DNA of 64,000 bases from Gammaproteobacteria bacterium (lineage in GTDB: Bacteria; Pseudomonadota; Gammaproteobacteria; Pseudomonadales; Cellvibrionaceae): NCBI GenBank assembly GCA_021151835.1, contig JAGKWO010000004.1:62001-126000 (forward strand). The letters are read 5' to 3'. The notes under the pieces are model-generated. The model searched no databases. It was given only the letters and a program-made list of their open reading frames with translations, and was not told where the DNA came from. The position numbers and the translations under genes were made by a program. This document shows positions 46,741 through 56,566 of this stretch, piece by piece; within the stretch, counting starts at the first letter, position 1; every line of letters begins with the position of its first letter.

Positions 46741-48083
46741 AAATTATCGATAAATTAATTGGGAAGTTTGCCTATTACCTGTGGGAAACGAAGGAAGGTG
46801 GTAACCGCCTTGCCGAGTTGAAGCAATTACACAACCTGGAATATGCAGAAAGCGATAAGCTAAAACAGCTTCAGGAAGAAAAATTAGCGCGTTTAATTAA
46901 GCATGCCCATAAAACGAGTGACTGGTACCGCCCACTTATTGAACAGGCCAAAATCGATCCGGAAAAGAAAATCATCCTTGAAGACCTGAAAAAGCTTCCG
47001 ATCACCACAAAAATGGATATTCGCGAAAATACGCTGCGCTTTATCAGCACCGACTATCCGTTAAATAAATTGGTAACTGCCAAAACGGGTGGTTCAACCG
47101 GTGTATCACTGAATTTATATTTTGATGAGCTTTGCCAACAGAAACGCAACGCCGCACAAATGTATGCAGATGAACTGGCAAATTGGGAAATAGGTACAAG
47201 GGTTGCCGCTGTGTGGGGTAATCCTCCGGTTGCGCGCACATTCAAACAAAAGTTACGTAGCTATTTATTGGAGCGCACAATCTATCTCGATACCATGGAT
47301 TTAAATCCAAAATCCATGACGGCATTTATAAAGCATTGGCAGCAATTTCAGCCGGAAGTTATTTTTGGTCACTCCCATTCTATTTTCATTTTTGCTAAAT
47401 ATTTAGTGGAAAATAAAATTCAGGCTCTTCGCCCGCAAGGAATAGTAACCACATCCATGATGTTGCTTGATCATGAGCGGGTAATTATCGAGCAAGCATT
47501 TAACTGCCGCGTCACCAATCGTTATGGCTGTGAAGAGGTTGGACTGATTGCTGTTGAATGCGATCGTCATGAAGGCATGCATATCAATAGTCCGCATATC
47601 ATTCTTGAATGCCTCGACGCAAACGATCAACCTGTAGCGCGCGGCGCGCCGGGAAAACTGGTTATTACCGATTTAAATAATTTTGGAATGCCCTTGATTC
47701 GTTATCGTGTGGAGGATGTTGGCGTCTTCGCCGACGAACCCTGTTCATGCGGGAGAACAACACCTTTACTAAAACGCCTCGAAGGCAGAATTGCAGACTT
47801 TCTTAAAAAAACAGACGGCGGCCAGGTTGCCGGTGTGTCGTTGGTAGAACGCACGTTGACCAAAATAGCAGGAATTGAGCAAATGCAGTTGGTACAGGAA
47901 AAGCTCAATGAGATTATTATCAATCGGGTCAAAGGAGCAGAATATACCCCCGCAACCGACCAGGAACTCATTGCAGAATTTAGCGAGGTTTTCGGCGAAG
48001 CCGTATCATTAACAATTAATGATGTTGAAAAAATACCTCAAGAAAAATCAGGCAAGTACAGGTTTTCCATATGCAAGATATAA
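46737..48083 (+). CDS. CapK-like adenylate-forming enzyme (phenylacetate-CoA ligase family)
   Basis: This 448-aa protein belongs to the AMP-dependent ligase group found in capsule loci (CapK/PaaK-like). Visible motifs are the phosphate loop TAKTGGSTGVSL (about 112-123), NRYGCEEVGLIAVEC, TDLNNFGMPLIRYRVEDVG and a Cys pair (CSCGRTTPLL) usual in PaaK relatives. In polysaccharide loci such enzymes are suspected of activating an acyl or amino-acid substituent, but the substrate is unknown. It overlaps the preceding gene by 4 bases and the following GT2 gene by 13. Confidence 0.86.
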   Translation: MKIIDKLIGKFAYYLWETKEGGNRLAELKQLHNLEYAESDKLKQLQEEKLARLIKHAHKTSDWYRPLIEQAKIDPEKKIILEDLKKLPITTKMDIRENTLRFISTDYPLNKLVTAKTGGSTGVSLNLYFDELCQQKRNAAQMYADELANWEIGTRVAAVWGNPPVARTFKQKLRSYLLERTIYLDTMDLNPKSMTAFIKHWQQFQPEVIFGHSHSIFIFAKYLVENKIQALRPQGIVTTSMMLLDHERVIIEQAFNCRVTNRYGCEEVGLIAVECDRHEGMHINSPHIILECLDANDQPVARGAPGKLVITDLNNFGMPLIRYRVEDVGVFADEPCSCGRTTPLLKRLEGRIADFLKKTDGGQVAGVSLVERTLTKIAGIEQMQLVQEKLNEIIINRVKGAEYTPATDQELIAEFSEVFGEAVSLTINDVEKIPQEKSGKYRFSICKI

Positions 48084-48973
48084 GTACACCCCATCAACCT
48101 TTAGTAAGTGTGGTGATAGCGACTTACAATATGGGTCAATATATTGGCCAGGCGGTTGAGTCGGTTCTTAACCAATCATGGGCAAACCTCGAAATAATTG
48201 TTGTTGACGATGGATCAACAGACAATACCCAGGATGTTATGCAACGCTTTTTGGACAATAAGAAAGTTATTTATATAAAGAATGAAAACCAGGGCCAGCC
48301 AAAAGCAAAAAATTGCGGCATAAAACACTCAAAAGGTGAATTTATTGCTTTTTGCGATGCGGATGATTTGTGGGAACCAAATAAACTAGAAGTCCAGATG
48401 CCGTTATTCTCAACACCCAAAATTGGTATTGTTTATAGCGAGATCAGTAACATTAACCCCAACAATGAACGATTCTTTCGTCCAAGCAATGAAAAGCGAT
48501 ATTCCGGAAATGTAATTGATAAAATGTTACTGGAAAATTTTGTTCCTTTTGGGACATCCGTAATTCGCCGGGCCTGCGTTGAGAAAAACGGAATGTTCGA
48601 TGAACAATTCAGAATGGGAATCGACTGGGATCTTTGGCTAAGATACGCAATGGATTGGGAATTCGCATTCACTTCAGAACCAACATATATTTATCGAATC
48701 TGGGAAGGCCAGATGTCAAATAATTATCGTGGCAGATACAAACATGCCCATCTTATTTTGCAAAAATTCATAACGCAGCACGGTTCGAAAATTAAAAAAT
48801 CGGTCTTAAACAGGGCAATAGCAGATACCTACATTAAAGAAGCAAACGTTATAGCAAAGCATGAAGGGCTATTTTGGACACCATTGAAAGGTATTCTGAT
48901 TGGTCTCCGTCGCTCACCGGGATACTGGCTTGCCTGGAAATCCTTAATTAAGCTGATCATCAATAAGCGCTGA
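48071..48973 (+). CDS. Family 2 glycosyltransferase
   Basis: This 300-aa soluble GT-A enzyme has VSVVIATYNMGQYIGQAVES, VVDDGSTDNTQDVM, FIAFCDADDLWEPNKL (DxD) and MGIDWDLWLRYA near the acceptor side. ATG 48071 lies inside the end of the preceding gene (13-base overlap). Its closest look-alike in the window is the GT2 at 58574-59518, sharing the VSVV/DDGSTD/DADDL pattern. It is a probable repeat-unit transferase. Confidence 0.88.
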   Translation: MQDISTPHQPLVSVVIATYNMGQYIGQAVESVLNQSWANLEIIVVDDGSTDNTQDVMQRFLDNKKVIYIKNENQGQPKAKNCGIKHSKGEFIAFCDADDLWEPNKLEVQMPLFSTPKIGIVYSEISNINPNNERFFRPSNEKRYSGNVIDKMLLENFVPFGTSVIRRACVEKNGMFDEQFRMGIDWDLWLRYAMDWEFAFTSEPTYIYRIWEGQMSNNYRGRYKHAHLILQKFITQHGSKIKKSVLNRAIADTYIKEANVIAKHEGLFWTPLKGILIGLRRSPGYWLAWKSLIKLIINKR

Positions 48974-48981
48974 ATAAAATC

Positions 48982-49959
48982 ATGTCAAAAAAGGTTATTG
49001 TCAGCATTTTAGAGCGCATGGGTGCGCTAGCGCTTTCCCGGTATTTGAATCGGCATTCACCATTGATTCTGATGTATCACCGCGTGCTCAAACACGAATT
49101 AATTCCCGGTACATATCCGGAAATTTTTGCTGAGCAAATGGCCTACATAAAAAAACATTTTAATGTTATTAACATGTCCCAATTGCTGATGCACCTGGAA
49201 CAGGACAATTTACCTGAACGGATATTGGTGCTCACATTCGATGATGGTCATTACGATTTTTATGCTAATGCGTGGCCAGTAATCAAACAGCATGGACTTA
49301 CCGCAACACTATTTGTAACAACCAATTTTATTGATCAACAGACGTGGCTTTGGCCCGATTTACTTAGATACCTATTAATGAATGCCAGTCCCTGCGAACT
49401 GACATTTGAAGGCCTCGGTACTGTTTCGATAAGCACTACAAACCTATTGGCTACATGGAATAAATTAGGCGATTTTTGCCTGGAACTCTCCAGCGAAGAC
49501 CGAAATACATTTATAAAAAATATGGCAAGCCAATTGAAAATTTCGATTCCGGAAAACCCCCAAACTCCTTTCGCTCCCACTACATGGCCTCAAATCAGCG
49601 AAATGATCAATGAAGGACTGGATGTTGGAAGCCACAGTGTTACGCATCCGATATTAAGCAAAATCAAACCGGATCAATTAATCACTGAGCTGGTAGCGTC
49701 AAAAGCACGCATACGCGAAATACTCAACGTTAACGCCATCGGAATTTGCTACCCAAATGGTATGCCCGTTGATATATCACCTGAGGTCCGGGAAGAGGCA
49801 AGTAAACATTATCAATATGGAGTTGTTGCGTATCCTAAAAAATTTAATGCCAAGGACTTAATGCGTATTGGCCGAATAGGTGCAACTAACGATATCACTA
49901 AATTTAAAGTGAAAACTTCGTACCTTTCCCGCGCTGAAAATATTGGTGAGTACAAATGA
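48982..49959 (+). CDS. Polysaccharide deacetylase (NodB/CE4-like)
   Basis: This 325-aa enzyme removes N- or O-acetyl groups from a glycan. It has LILMYHRVLKHE at the N-terminus, the metal site LTFDDGHYDFY (about 83-93), the His motif DVGSHSVTHPILS and a C-terminal ICYPNGMPVD that corresponds to the family's third motif. There is no signal peptide; the N-terminal region MGALALSRYLNRHS is only weakly hydrophobic, so a cytoplasmic or membrane-edge site is likely. Deacetylases of this type are standard in XrtA exopolysaccharide loci. It overlaps the following gene by four bases. Confidence 0.88.
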   Translation: MSKKVIVSILERMGALALSRYLNRHSPLILMYHRVLKHELIPGTYPEIFAEQMAYIKKHFNVINMSQLLMHLEQDNLPERILVLTFDDGHYDFYANAWPVIKQHGLTATLFVTTNFIDQQTWLWPDLLRYLLMNASPCELTFEGLGTVSISTTNLLATWNKLGDFCLELSSEDRNTFIKNMASQLKISIPENPQTPFAPTTWPQISEMINEGLDVGSHSVTHPILSKIKPDQLITELVASKARIREILNVNAIGICYPNGMPVDISPEVREEASKHYQYGVVAYPKKFNAKDLMRIGRIGATNDITKFKVKTSYLSRAENIGEYK

Positions 49960-51071
49960 CTATCAAGGTTGCGCATATTATTGATAGTGGTGGTTTCTAT
50001 GGTGCAGAAGTCATGTTACTCAATCTATGCCAGGAACAAATTAATCAGGGCCTGTCTGTTGAAGTAATTAGTATTGGTTTACCTGGCGAACCGGCCAAAG
50101 ACCTGGAAAATAAATTAACGGATCATCAGATTAAAGTCACCGCATGGAGAATGAAACCCTTACCGGACCCGCGTGAAGCAATAAAAATAATTCGCTATTG
50201 CAAAAGTAATAATACAGATGTTATTCATTCTCATGGATACAAAGGTAATATTTTATTAGGAATATTACCGAAGTCATTAAGAAAAATACCTATCGTCAGT
50301 ACTGTTCATGGTTACACACAAGAAAAGCAATTCGGTAAGCTGTTTTTATACCAGATAATAGATAGGGTCTGTTTACAGCGTCTTGATGCGGTAGTAATTG
50401 TTAGCGAGAGCATGCGCCAGCAAATTCCCACAAAAACGCTATCTGACAAGCTATACGTGGTGAATAACGGTTTGCCTGATATCAATCAACTCCAGCAAAG
50501 CGGAAATTATAATTCTTTATTCAAATCCGACGAAATGAAAATCGGTACATTAGGTAGATTCTCGTTCGAAAAAAATTTCTCGCTGCTGATTGATGCAATG
50601 AGGATTGTGGTTAAACAATTCCCTCGCGCTCGCCTGGTAATTTATGGAGATGGCCCTCTGCGCCATGAATTACAACAACAGATCAACCAATATGAATTAG
50701 CACAACATATCCAATTACCGGGATACCTGGATAATACGCCACCGTTTTTTGCAGAACTGGATGTGTTTGTAAACTGTTCCTTGACAGAAGGCATGCCCAT
50801 TAGCTTGCTTGAGGCAATGAGGCAGGGATGCAGGATCGTAGCAACCGATATCATTGCAAATCGCTGCCTTTTACAATCTATCTCATGTAAAACTTACCTT
50901 AGTACTCCGGTTGCCGAAAAACTGGCAGAAAATATAATTGTTGCGTTGAATGAATCACCGGAAGAAGTGGCGGCCCAGAAAAAAAGTTATCAGGATACTT
51001 TCAGGGAAAAATTTTCCAGCCAGCTAATGGCACGAAATTACACCGAAATATACCGTAAGATCAAAATTTAG
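49956..51071 (+). CDS. Family 4 glycosyltransferase
   Basis: This 371-aa GT-B protein starts KVAHIIDSGGFYGAEVMLLN, has VIHSHGYKGNILLG and IGTLGRFSFEKNFSLLIDAM, and ends with the GT4 block NCSLTEGMPISLLEAMRQGC. ATG 49956 overlaps the deacetylase stop (ATGA). The asparagine-synthase-like gene begins 28 bases later. The order GT4-deacetylase-GT4 with amidotransferase resembles other XrtA loci. Confidence 0.88.
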   Translation: MTIKVAHIIDSGGFYGAEVMLLNLCQEQINQGLSVEVISIGLPGEPAKDLENKLTDHQIKVTAWRMKPLPDPREAIKIIRYCKSNNTDVIHSHGYKGNILLGILPKSLRKIPIVSTVHGYTQEKQFGKLFLYQIIDRVCLQRLDAVVIVSESMRQQIPTKTLSDKLYVVNNGLPDINQLQQSGNYNSLFKSDEMKIGTLGRFSFEKNFSLLIDAMRIVVKQFPRARLVIYGDGPLRHELQQQINQYELAQHIQLPGYLDNTPPFFAELDVFVNCSLTEGMPISLLEAMRQGCRIVATDIIANRCLLQSISCKTYLSTPVAEKLAENIIVALNESPEEVAAQKKSYQDTFREKFSSQLMARNYTEIYRKIKI

Positions 51072-51099
51072 TGTTAACACCAATTGTCTGGTTATCTAT

Positions 51100-52980
51100 A
51101 TGTGTGGAATTGTAGGAATAGTCTCCATTAAAGACACGCCGATTAATTCGGAAACTATCAAGGCGATGAATAACAAGATTTATCGGCGCGGCCCCGATGA
51201 TGAAGGTTTTTACTTTAGTGATCGCGTTTGCCTGGGCATGCGCAGGTTGTCAATTATTGACATAGCGGCAGGTCATCAACCTATTTTTAATGAAGACAAC
51301 AGCGTAGTTATTGTCTTCAATGGTGAAATATATAACCACAACGAGCTGCGCGCGCAATTAAAAGAAAAAGGTCACGTCTTTAGAACCAACAGCGACACCG
51401 AAGTAATAGTGCATCTCTATGAAGAGTATGGCATTAAATTTCTGGATTATTTGCGCGGCATGTTTGGTTTGTGCATTTGGGATTCCAACAAAAAAACCGG
51501 TTACCTGTGCCGGGATAGATTTGGTATCAAACCAATTTTTACAGCAATAACAGATTCAGGCCATTTACTTTTCGCCTCCGAACTGAAAGCAATTTTTGCC
51601 AGTGACGAAATAAAAAAAATAATTTCCCCTGCAGGCCTTGATGCATACCTGGCTTATAATTACATTCCCGCACCATTGACAATTTACGAAGGCATTTTCA
51701 AGCTTCCCCCGGCACACTACATAGCATTTACCGAAAACAATATTTCTGCACCAATACAATACTGGGATGCAAATGATATCCCCGCACAACAAGAACCATC
51801 AATTGATGAAATTGATAATTTAATAAAAGACTCCATTACCGTGCATATGGAAAGCGATGTACCCATTGGGACTTTTCTATCCGGAGGAATTGACAGTTCT
51901 TTAGTAACTGCTGTTGCAAGTACACATGAAAAATTCCATTCCACATTTACAATAGGTTTTGAAAACAGCGGCCATTTGTACGATGAACGTCCGTTGGCAA
52001 AATTGGTTGCCGATAGATATTCGGTAAAAAATAGTGTATTCCACAACGTAAAACCCAACCCTGAGAAAATCCTTACTGAAGCTATCAACGCTTTTGATGA
52101 GCCGTTTGCGGATGACTCCATAATTCCCACCTGGGAAATTTGTGAACTTGCCAGTAAACAATTAAAGGTATGCTTAACTGGACTGGGTGGTGATGAATTA
52201 TTTGGCGGGTACTACCGGTATCTGGGCATCCAGTATTACGGCCTGTACGCCAAATTACCTTTATTCCTGCGCAATTTATTATTCAAAACCGCAACCAAAG
52301 TATTTTCAAAATCATCTTCACGGCGAATGAACCATATTATGCGGTTTTTGCGTGCCGGCCGGTTAACCGCAGCGGAGGCCTATACCTCCTATTTAACCGC
52401 ACTGGATATCAGTGAACGTGAGAATATTTATTCTGCTGGTTATCGCTCGAAAATAAATGACCAGGCCACGAAGGATCTTATGCTGAATCATTTTAATAAG
52501 TGCACGAGTCAAAGCCTGCTGCAAAAAGCGATTTACACTGACATTAACACCTACGTTGCTGAAGACATATTGGCACTCTCCGATAGAGTGAGCATGTGGC
52601 ACTCCCTTGAACTAAGGGTTCCATTGTTAGATCATATTTTATTTGAAAAGTGTTTCAAGATAAAAGATGCCTTAAAAATTGGCAGCAAGGAAAAGAAAAT
52701 ACTCCTTCGTAAGGTAGCAAGAAAATATTTGCCTTCGCCATTGTTCCAGGCAAAGAAACAGGGGTTTGAAAGCCCTACTTCAACCTGGATCAATACTTCA
52801 TTAAAAGAATACATTGACACCATGCTGGACCCACAAAGAATCGCCGCACAAGGCATTTTTAATGCGCGACAAATTCAAACACTGATCGATAAGCACCGCG
52901 ATAAATCGCAAGATAATTCAAAAATTATTTTTTCCTTACTCATGTTCCAAATTTGGCATAAGGAAATTTATAGCGCATGA
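51100..52980 (+). CDS. asnB: Asparagine synthase-like glutamine amidotransferase
   Basis: This 626-aa AsnB-family enzyme has an N-terminal class II glutaminase domain beginning with catalytic Cys2 (MCGIVGIVS), then RRGPDDEG and FNGEIYNH. The synthase domain has the ATP pyrophosphatase loop LSGGIDSSLV (about 261-270). In exosortase loci a dedicated AsnB-like amidotransferase is usual and is thought to amidate a uronic-acid or similar sugar rather than make asparagine. That role is inference. It overlaps the next gene by four bases (ATGA). Confidence 0.9.
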   Translation: MCGIVGIVSIKDTPINSETIKAMNNKIYRRGPDDEGFYFSDRVCLGMRRLSIIDIAAGHQPIFNEDNSVVIVFNGEIYNHNELRAQLKEKGHVFRTNSDTEVIVHLYEEYGIKFLDYLRGMFGLCIWDSNKKTGYLCRDRFGIKPIFTAITDSGHLLFASELKAIFASDEIKKIISPAGLDAYLAYNYIPAPLTIYEGIFKLPPAHYIAFTENNISAPIQYWDANDIPAQQEPSIDEIDNLIKDSITVHMESDVPIGTFLSGGIDSSLVTAVASTHEKFHSTFTIGFENSGHLYDERPLAKLVADRYSVKNSVFHNVKPNPEKILTEAINAFDEPFADDSIIPTWEICELASKQLKVCLTGLGGDELFGGYYRYLGIQYYGLYAKLPLFLRNLLFKTATKVFSKSSSRRMNHIMRFLRAGRLTAAEAYTSYLTALDISERENIYSAGYRSKINDQATKDLMLNHFNKCTSQSLLQKAIYTDINTYVAEDILALSDRVSMWHSLELRVPLLDHILFEKCFKIKDALKIGSKEKKILLRKVARKYLPSPLFQAKKQGFESPTSTWINTSLKEYIDTMLDPQRIAAQGIFNARQIQTLIDKHRDKSQDNSKIIFSLLMFQIWHKEIYSA

Positions 52981-53939
52981 ACAACGTAATTTTTATAAGC
53001 TGGGAGAAGCACCAGCGGACGCGGACTATCTGTGCAAAGCTTGGGATCCCATTACATGAAAAAATCAGTGCGTACCATGGCATAAAGCGCTATCTGTCGT
53101 TATGTGTAGCCACGCTGAAAACAATTAATACAGAAAAACCCAAAGTTCTTATTACGCAAAACCCGTCAGTAATTCTTTGTATTTTGGCGTTGGTATTAAG
53201 ACCTTTCTATAAATATCGTTTATTTATTGACGCACACAATGAAGCAATAATTCCCTACATCCACAATAAGGCACTTTTCAGGTTTATTGCCAGATACCTG
53301 GCGAAGAAGGCTGACCTGGTTATTGTTACCAATAATGTTCTTGCGCAAACCGTAACAAGTTATGGCGGAAAGCCAATAATATTCCCCGACTTGCTGCCCA
53401 TCGCAAAGCACGAAGTACAACAAAACACTTCATCGGCTAAAAAAAATTTTCAAATTACATTGATAAGCACTTATGCACCGGACGAGCCCTATAGCAATGT
53501 ATTTGAAGCATTCCGAACTATTCCTGGCAATGTTGAAATGTTTGTAACTGGAAAAATTCCCCAACATCTGGACCCAAGCACCATTGACTCTCGTATTCAT
53601 TTGACTGGCTATCTGTCTGATAATGAGTATGAGCAACTGCTCCACAACTCCGATTTGATTATCGACCTCACTACCATGAAAAATTGCCTGGTATGCGGCG
53701 CATATGAAGCGCTATCAATAGAAAAACCGATGATCCTGAGCAAGGATCAAGTCAACGATGAGCTTTTTCCATGTGCGGTGCTTACCGAAAATGACACAAC
53801 CAGCATTGCCGCAGCCATTCAGGCTGCAATATCCGACATTCACGCGATTAAAACCAAAACCGCTCACTACAAAATAACTTTCAGTGAAAAAGAGAAGCAA
53901 AATCTTTCTCACTTTATTGAGATAATTCGCAATGCTTAA
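52977..53939 (+). CDS. Probable glycosyltransferase (GT-B, GT4-like)
   Basis: This 320-aa protein has the outline of a GT-B transferase: VLITQNPSVILCILALVL, an FIDAHNEAI motif, LVIVTNNVLAQTV, and a C-terminal donor-site half (ITLISTYAPDEPYSNVFEAF, IHLTGYLSDNEYEQL, EALSIEKPMILSKDQ). The usual E-x7-E signature is reduced, so the family call is softer than for its neighbours. It is coupled to asnB by an ATGA overlap and to the next gene by an eight-base overlap. Confidence 0.75.
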   Translation: MNNVIFISWEKHQRTRTICAKLGIPLHEKISAYHGIKRYLSLCVATLKTINTEKPKVLITQNPSVILCILALVLRPFYKYRLFIDAHNEAIIPYIHNKALFRFIARYLAKKADLVIVTNNVLAQTVTSYGGKPIIFPDLLPIAKHEVQQNTSSAKKNFQITLISTYAPDEPYSNVFEAFRTIPGNVEMFVTGKIPQHLDPSTIDSRIHLTGYLSDNEYEQLLHNSDLIIDLTTMKNCLVCGAYEALSIEKPMILSKDQVNDELFPCAVLTENDTTSIAAAIQAAISDIHAIKTKTAHYKITFSEKEKQNLSHFIEIIRNA

Positions 53940-55170
53940 TACAAGGCTTTATTTGTTTAAACGAAAAATTATTGAGCTAAATCTGGTAAGAAAGTCATTG
54001 GCATTTTTATTATTATTCGCCGGCAAATTGGCTTATGTGTTTAATAATAAACTCGGCTTTGGAATGGTATCCAAGGCAGCCAGGCTAACATCAAACGATT
54101 TTATTATTTATTCTGCGTTATCTTCCTTTAAAAAGGGTCACTACATTCCCACATTTGAGTCACCGGAAACTCAAGGTGAGTTTGGTTCAAGGGTTTTCCT
54201 ATTGAAAGAGAAATCTGGCGGAGGAGAAAAAGGTGTAGTTCTCTTAAAATTTAATTCAACCATCAGGGATTTCCCATTATTCGTTGATATGGAGAGGTTT
54301 TCAGAAGATTATTTTTTAGTCATTGAACCATCCTGGACTGGATTATTTCTGGACGAAATCTTGCAGTACACAAAATTCAAATTTCCTATCTGGGTTCTTA
54401 GTGCTTATGAAAAGGATTATGAATTGTTAGCTGCTATGCAGAGCAATCTCATTCCCGTTAGATTAGGCCCTTGCGACTGGGTCGATCCGCAAATAACCGA
54501 GAGTGTGCTAACCCCGGAAAAAAAATACGACATCGTCTTTAATTCGAATTGGGCCTCATGGAAAAGACATCAGGTATTATTTTCCGCTCTAAAAACCATT
54601 GATCAGCCATTAAAAGTTGCATTAATTGGCGTTGAATGGGAAGGACGAACGAAACGTGATATAGAAAATCTGGCGCATTATTACGGTGTGGCCTCACTGC
54701 TGGATATCCATGAACGAATCCCTTTTTCTGAGGTGCTACGTATTACTGCCGAATCAAAGTGTGCAATCTTGTTAAGCTTGAAGGAAGGGAGTAATCGGGC
54801 ACTTGCCGAGGCGATGATGTGCGACGTTCCAGTTATCCTGTTGGAGGAGCATATTGGTGGTATTCGGAAAAACGTTACTACGGAAACCGGACTATTAACT
54901 TCTGAAAAAAACCTCTGTGGTGCGATTAATAATATGCTGGAAAATCACAAAAATTTCACCGCACGTAAATGGGCTGTCAATAATGCATCATGTTTTGTCT
55001 CAACTAAAACACTTAATACTGCAATAAAAGAATATGCGCAAAACAATAACCAATCATGGAACAAAGACATTTGGGCCAGAGCAAACTCACCGGAACCACA
55101 ATATATTGACCAGGCCCTAATCAACGAAAAACCAACGTTTAACTATAACCTTTACCGGGTCAACTCCTGA
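53932..55170 (+). CDS. Probable glycosyltransferase (GT4-like)
   Basis: This 412-aa protein has an N-terminal weakly hydrophobic stretch (about 20-40). It has a C-terminal GT-B-like half: YDIVFNSNWASWKRHQVLF, LDIHERIPFSEVLRITA, ILLSLKEGSNRALAEAMMCD, VPVILLEEHIGGI. The EGSNRALAEAM segment corresponds to the retaining GT4 motif. It is the last plus-strand gene of the run; its 3' end overlaps the convergent Wzy-like gene by 11 bases. Donor unknown. Confidence 0.75.
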   Translation: MLNTRLYLFKRKIIELNLVRKSLAFLLLFAGKLAYVFNNKLGFGMVSKAARLTSNDFIIYSALSSFKKGHYIPTFESPETQGEFGSRVFLLKEKSGGGEKGVVLLKFNSTIRDFPLFVDMERFSEDYFLVIEPSWTGLFLDEILQYTKFKFPIWVLSAYEKDYELLAAMQSNLIPVRLGPCDWVDPQITESVLTPEKKYDIVFNSNWASWKRHQVLFSALKTIDQPLKVALIGVEWEGRTKRDIENLAHYYGVASLLDIHERIPFSEVLRITAESKCAILLSLKEGSNRALAEAMMCDVPVILLEEHIGGIRKNVTTETGLLTSEKNLCGAINNMLENHKNFTARKWAVNNASCFVSTKTLNTAIKEYAQNNNQSWNKDIWARANSPEPQYIDQALINEKPTFNYNLYRVNS

Positions 55171-56416
55171 TAATTTTATTCGCAGCGGGAAGACCAGATG
55201 CAATTTTGGCAAGACTAATGGTCAATCCTGCTGCAAACCACCAATATACCTCATACAAATCCATCCCAAAAAGACCTAGGACCAGCCTGCATAAAATATA
55301 TAAATTTACTACATAGCATAATTCAGCCAGAAATCGCCGGTCTTCCTGCAAGAAGATTTTTCGCGATTTTGAATTAACCTTGAATATTGCAATTATAAAC
55401 GCAAGGAAAGCAATGAACCCAATAGGCCCAAGGTTTGTCAGCACCTCCAGATACAAGTTATGCGTGTCCTGTTCGCGGCCGAATTCCAGACCTCTAACAT
55501 AGGGGAAGGCTTGGACACCAACCCCCAACGGGTATTTTAATGATATAGCCCAGGCATCTTCTATAATTTCCAGGCGCTTATTAGCGGACCCCCCCATTTC
55601 CTCCTTCGATTTAAACATTGTGCCAAATCGATCTTTATAGCTTTGGGGAACAACTGCAACGATGACAGTAAAGGAAAGTGCCAGCAGCAGCAGCGTTTTA
55701 GGCTTAAAAATTCCCACACGCAATAGTACGCAAAGAAAGAGAACCGCAGTCGCAACATACCCTGTTCTGGAGCCTGTAGTCATTACAATATAGAGAAGAC
55801 CTATAATTCCACCGAAAAAGATTAGTTGCATGAATCTTTTTTGATAAGGAAGTAAAAAAATGAAAAATGGAAGCGCGCTTACAGCCAATCCAGACAGGCT
55901 GTTAGGATGGACATACATTTTGGTTACACCGTGCAATCGGGGGATTCCCTGATTCTCCCAAACCAGACCGCCTCCGATACCCCCCACAAAACCTTCCTGA
56001 ATGATCTTAAACATAGCCAAAAAGTAGCCCAACAACACCAGCTTCAGTTCAGCTTCACTTCTGACCAGAGAACCAATAAAAAGCGTGAACATGGAGAATT
56101 TTAAAATGCGGTCAAAAAAAACTGTCTGCGAATTTTGTGAGTTATAAGAACAAAATGTATAGATGATCAAGATAAGATAAAAAATAACAATAGCGCGAAT
56201 CAAGCCGGAATAGTAGTTTGTAGTTGCAACTCCTGATTTACTGATCGACATTAAGGACAGTACAATCAAAAGTGATCCAGTTATAAACTCAATCCTTATA
56301 GCGCCAAGTATCCCGAAACGGTCACCAATCTGCATATACCATATAAAAACATAGAAGGACAAAATCCATATCGGGAGCGATGAGTCTTGTAATAATTTTT
56401 TTAAAGAAGCATACAT
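55160..56416 (-). CDS. O-antigen ligase/Wzy-like polymerase
   Basis: This 418-aa, about 10-helix inner-membrane protein of the Wzy_C/O-antigen ligase family probably polymerises or transfers the undecaprenyl-linked repeat units. Key segments are IVMTTGSRTGYVATAVLFL and the large periplasmic loop ending YPLGVGVQAFPYV ... QDTHNLYLEVLTNLGPIGF, with the conserved His of the family. ATG 56416. It heads no obvious operon, since the secreted-protein gene at 56567 is divergent. A polymerase specific to XrtA loci is commonly found in this position. Confidence 0.86.
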   Translation of the reverse strand: MYASLKKLLQDSSLPIWILSFYVFIWYMQIGDRFGILGAIRIEFITGSLLIVLSLMSISKSGVATTNYYSGLIRAIVIFYLILIIYTFCSYNSQNSQTVFFDRILKFSMFTLFIGSLVRSEAELKLVLLGYFLAMFKIIQEGFVGGIGGGLVWENQGIPRLHGVTKMYVHPNSLSGLAVSALPFFIFLLPYQKRFMQLIFFGGIIGLLYIVMTTGSRTGYVATAVLFLCVLLRVGIFKPKTLLLLALSFTVIVAVVPQSYKDRFGTMFKSKEEMGGSANKRLEIIEDAWAISLKYPLGVGVQAFPYVRGLEFGREQDTHNLYLEVLTNLGPIGFIAFLAFIIAIFKVNSKSRKIFLQEDRRFLAELCYVVNLYILCRLVLGLFGMDLYEVYWWFAAGLTISLAKIASGLPAANKIIRS

Positions 56417-56566
56417 TCAACCACCACCCAAAAAATCTATTAAACAGGTCATAAGCTGTAAATTTAAAAGCCAACCTTTTATCCATTATTATTATAATGA
56501 ATGTTACACGACTTCCCCATGAGCGGCTAAACTATTAAATTAGGTTAGCTAACCCTGAAAGGCCAT

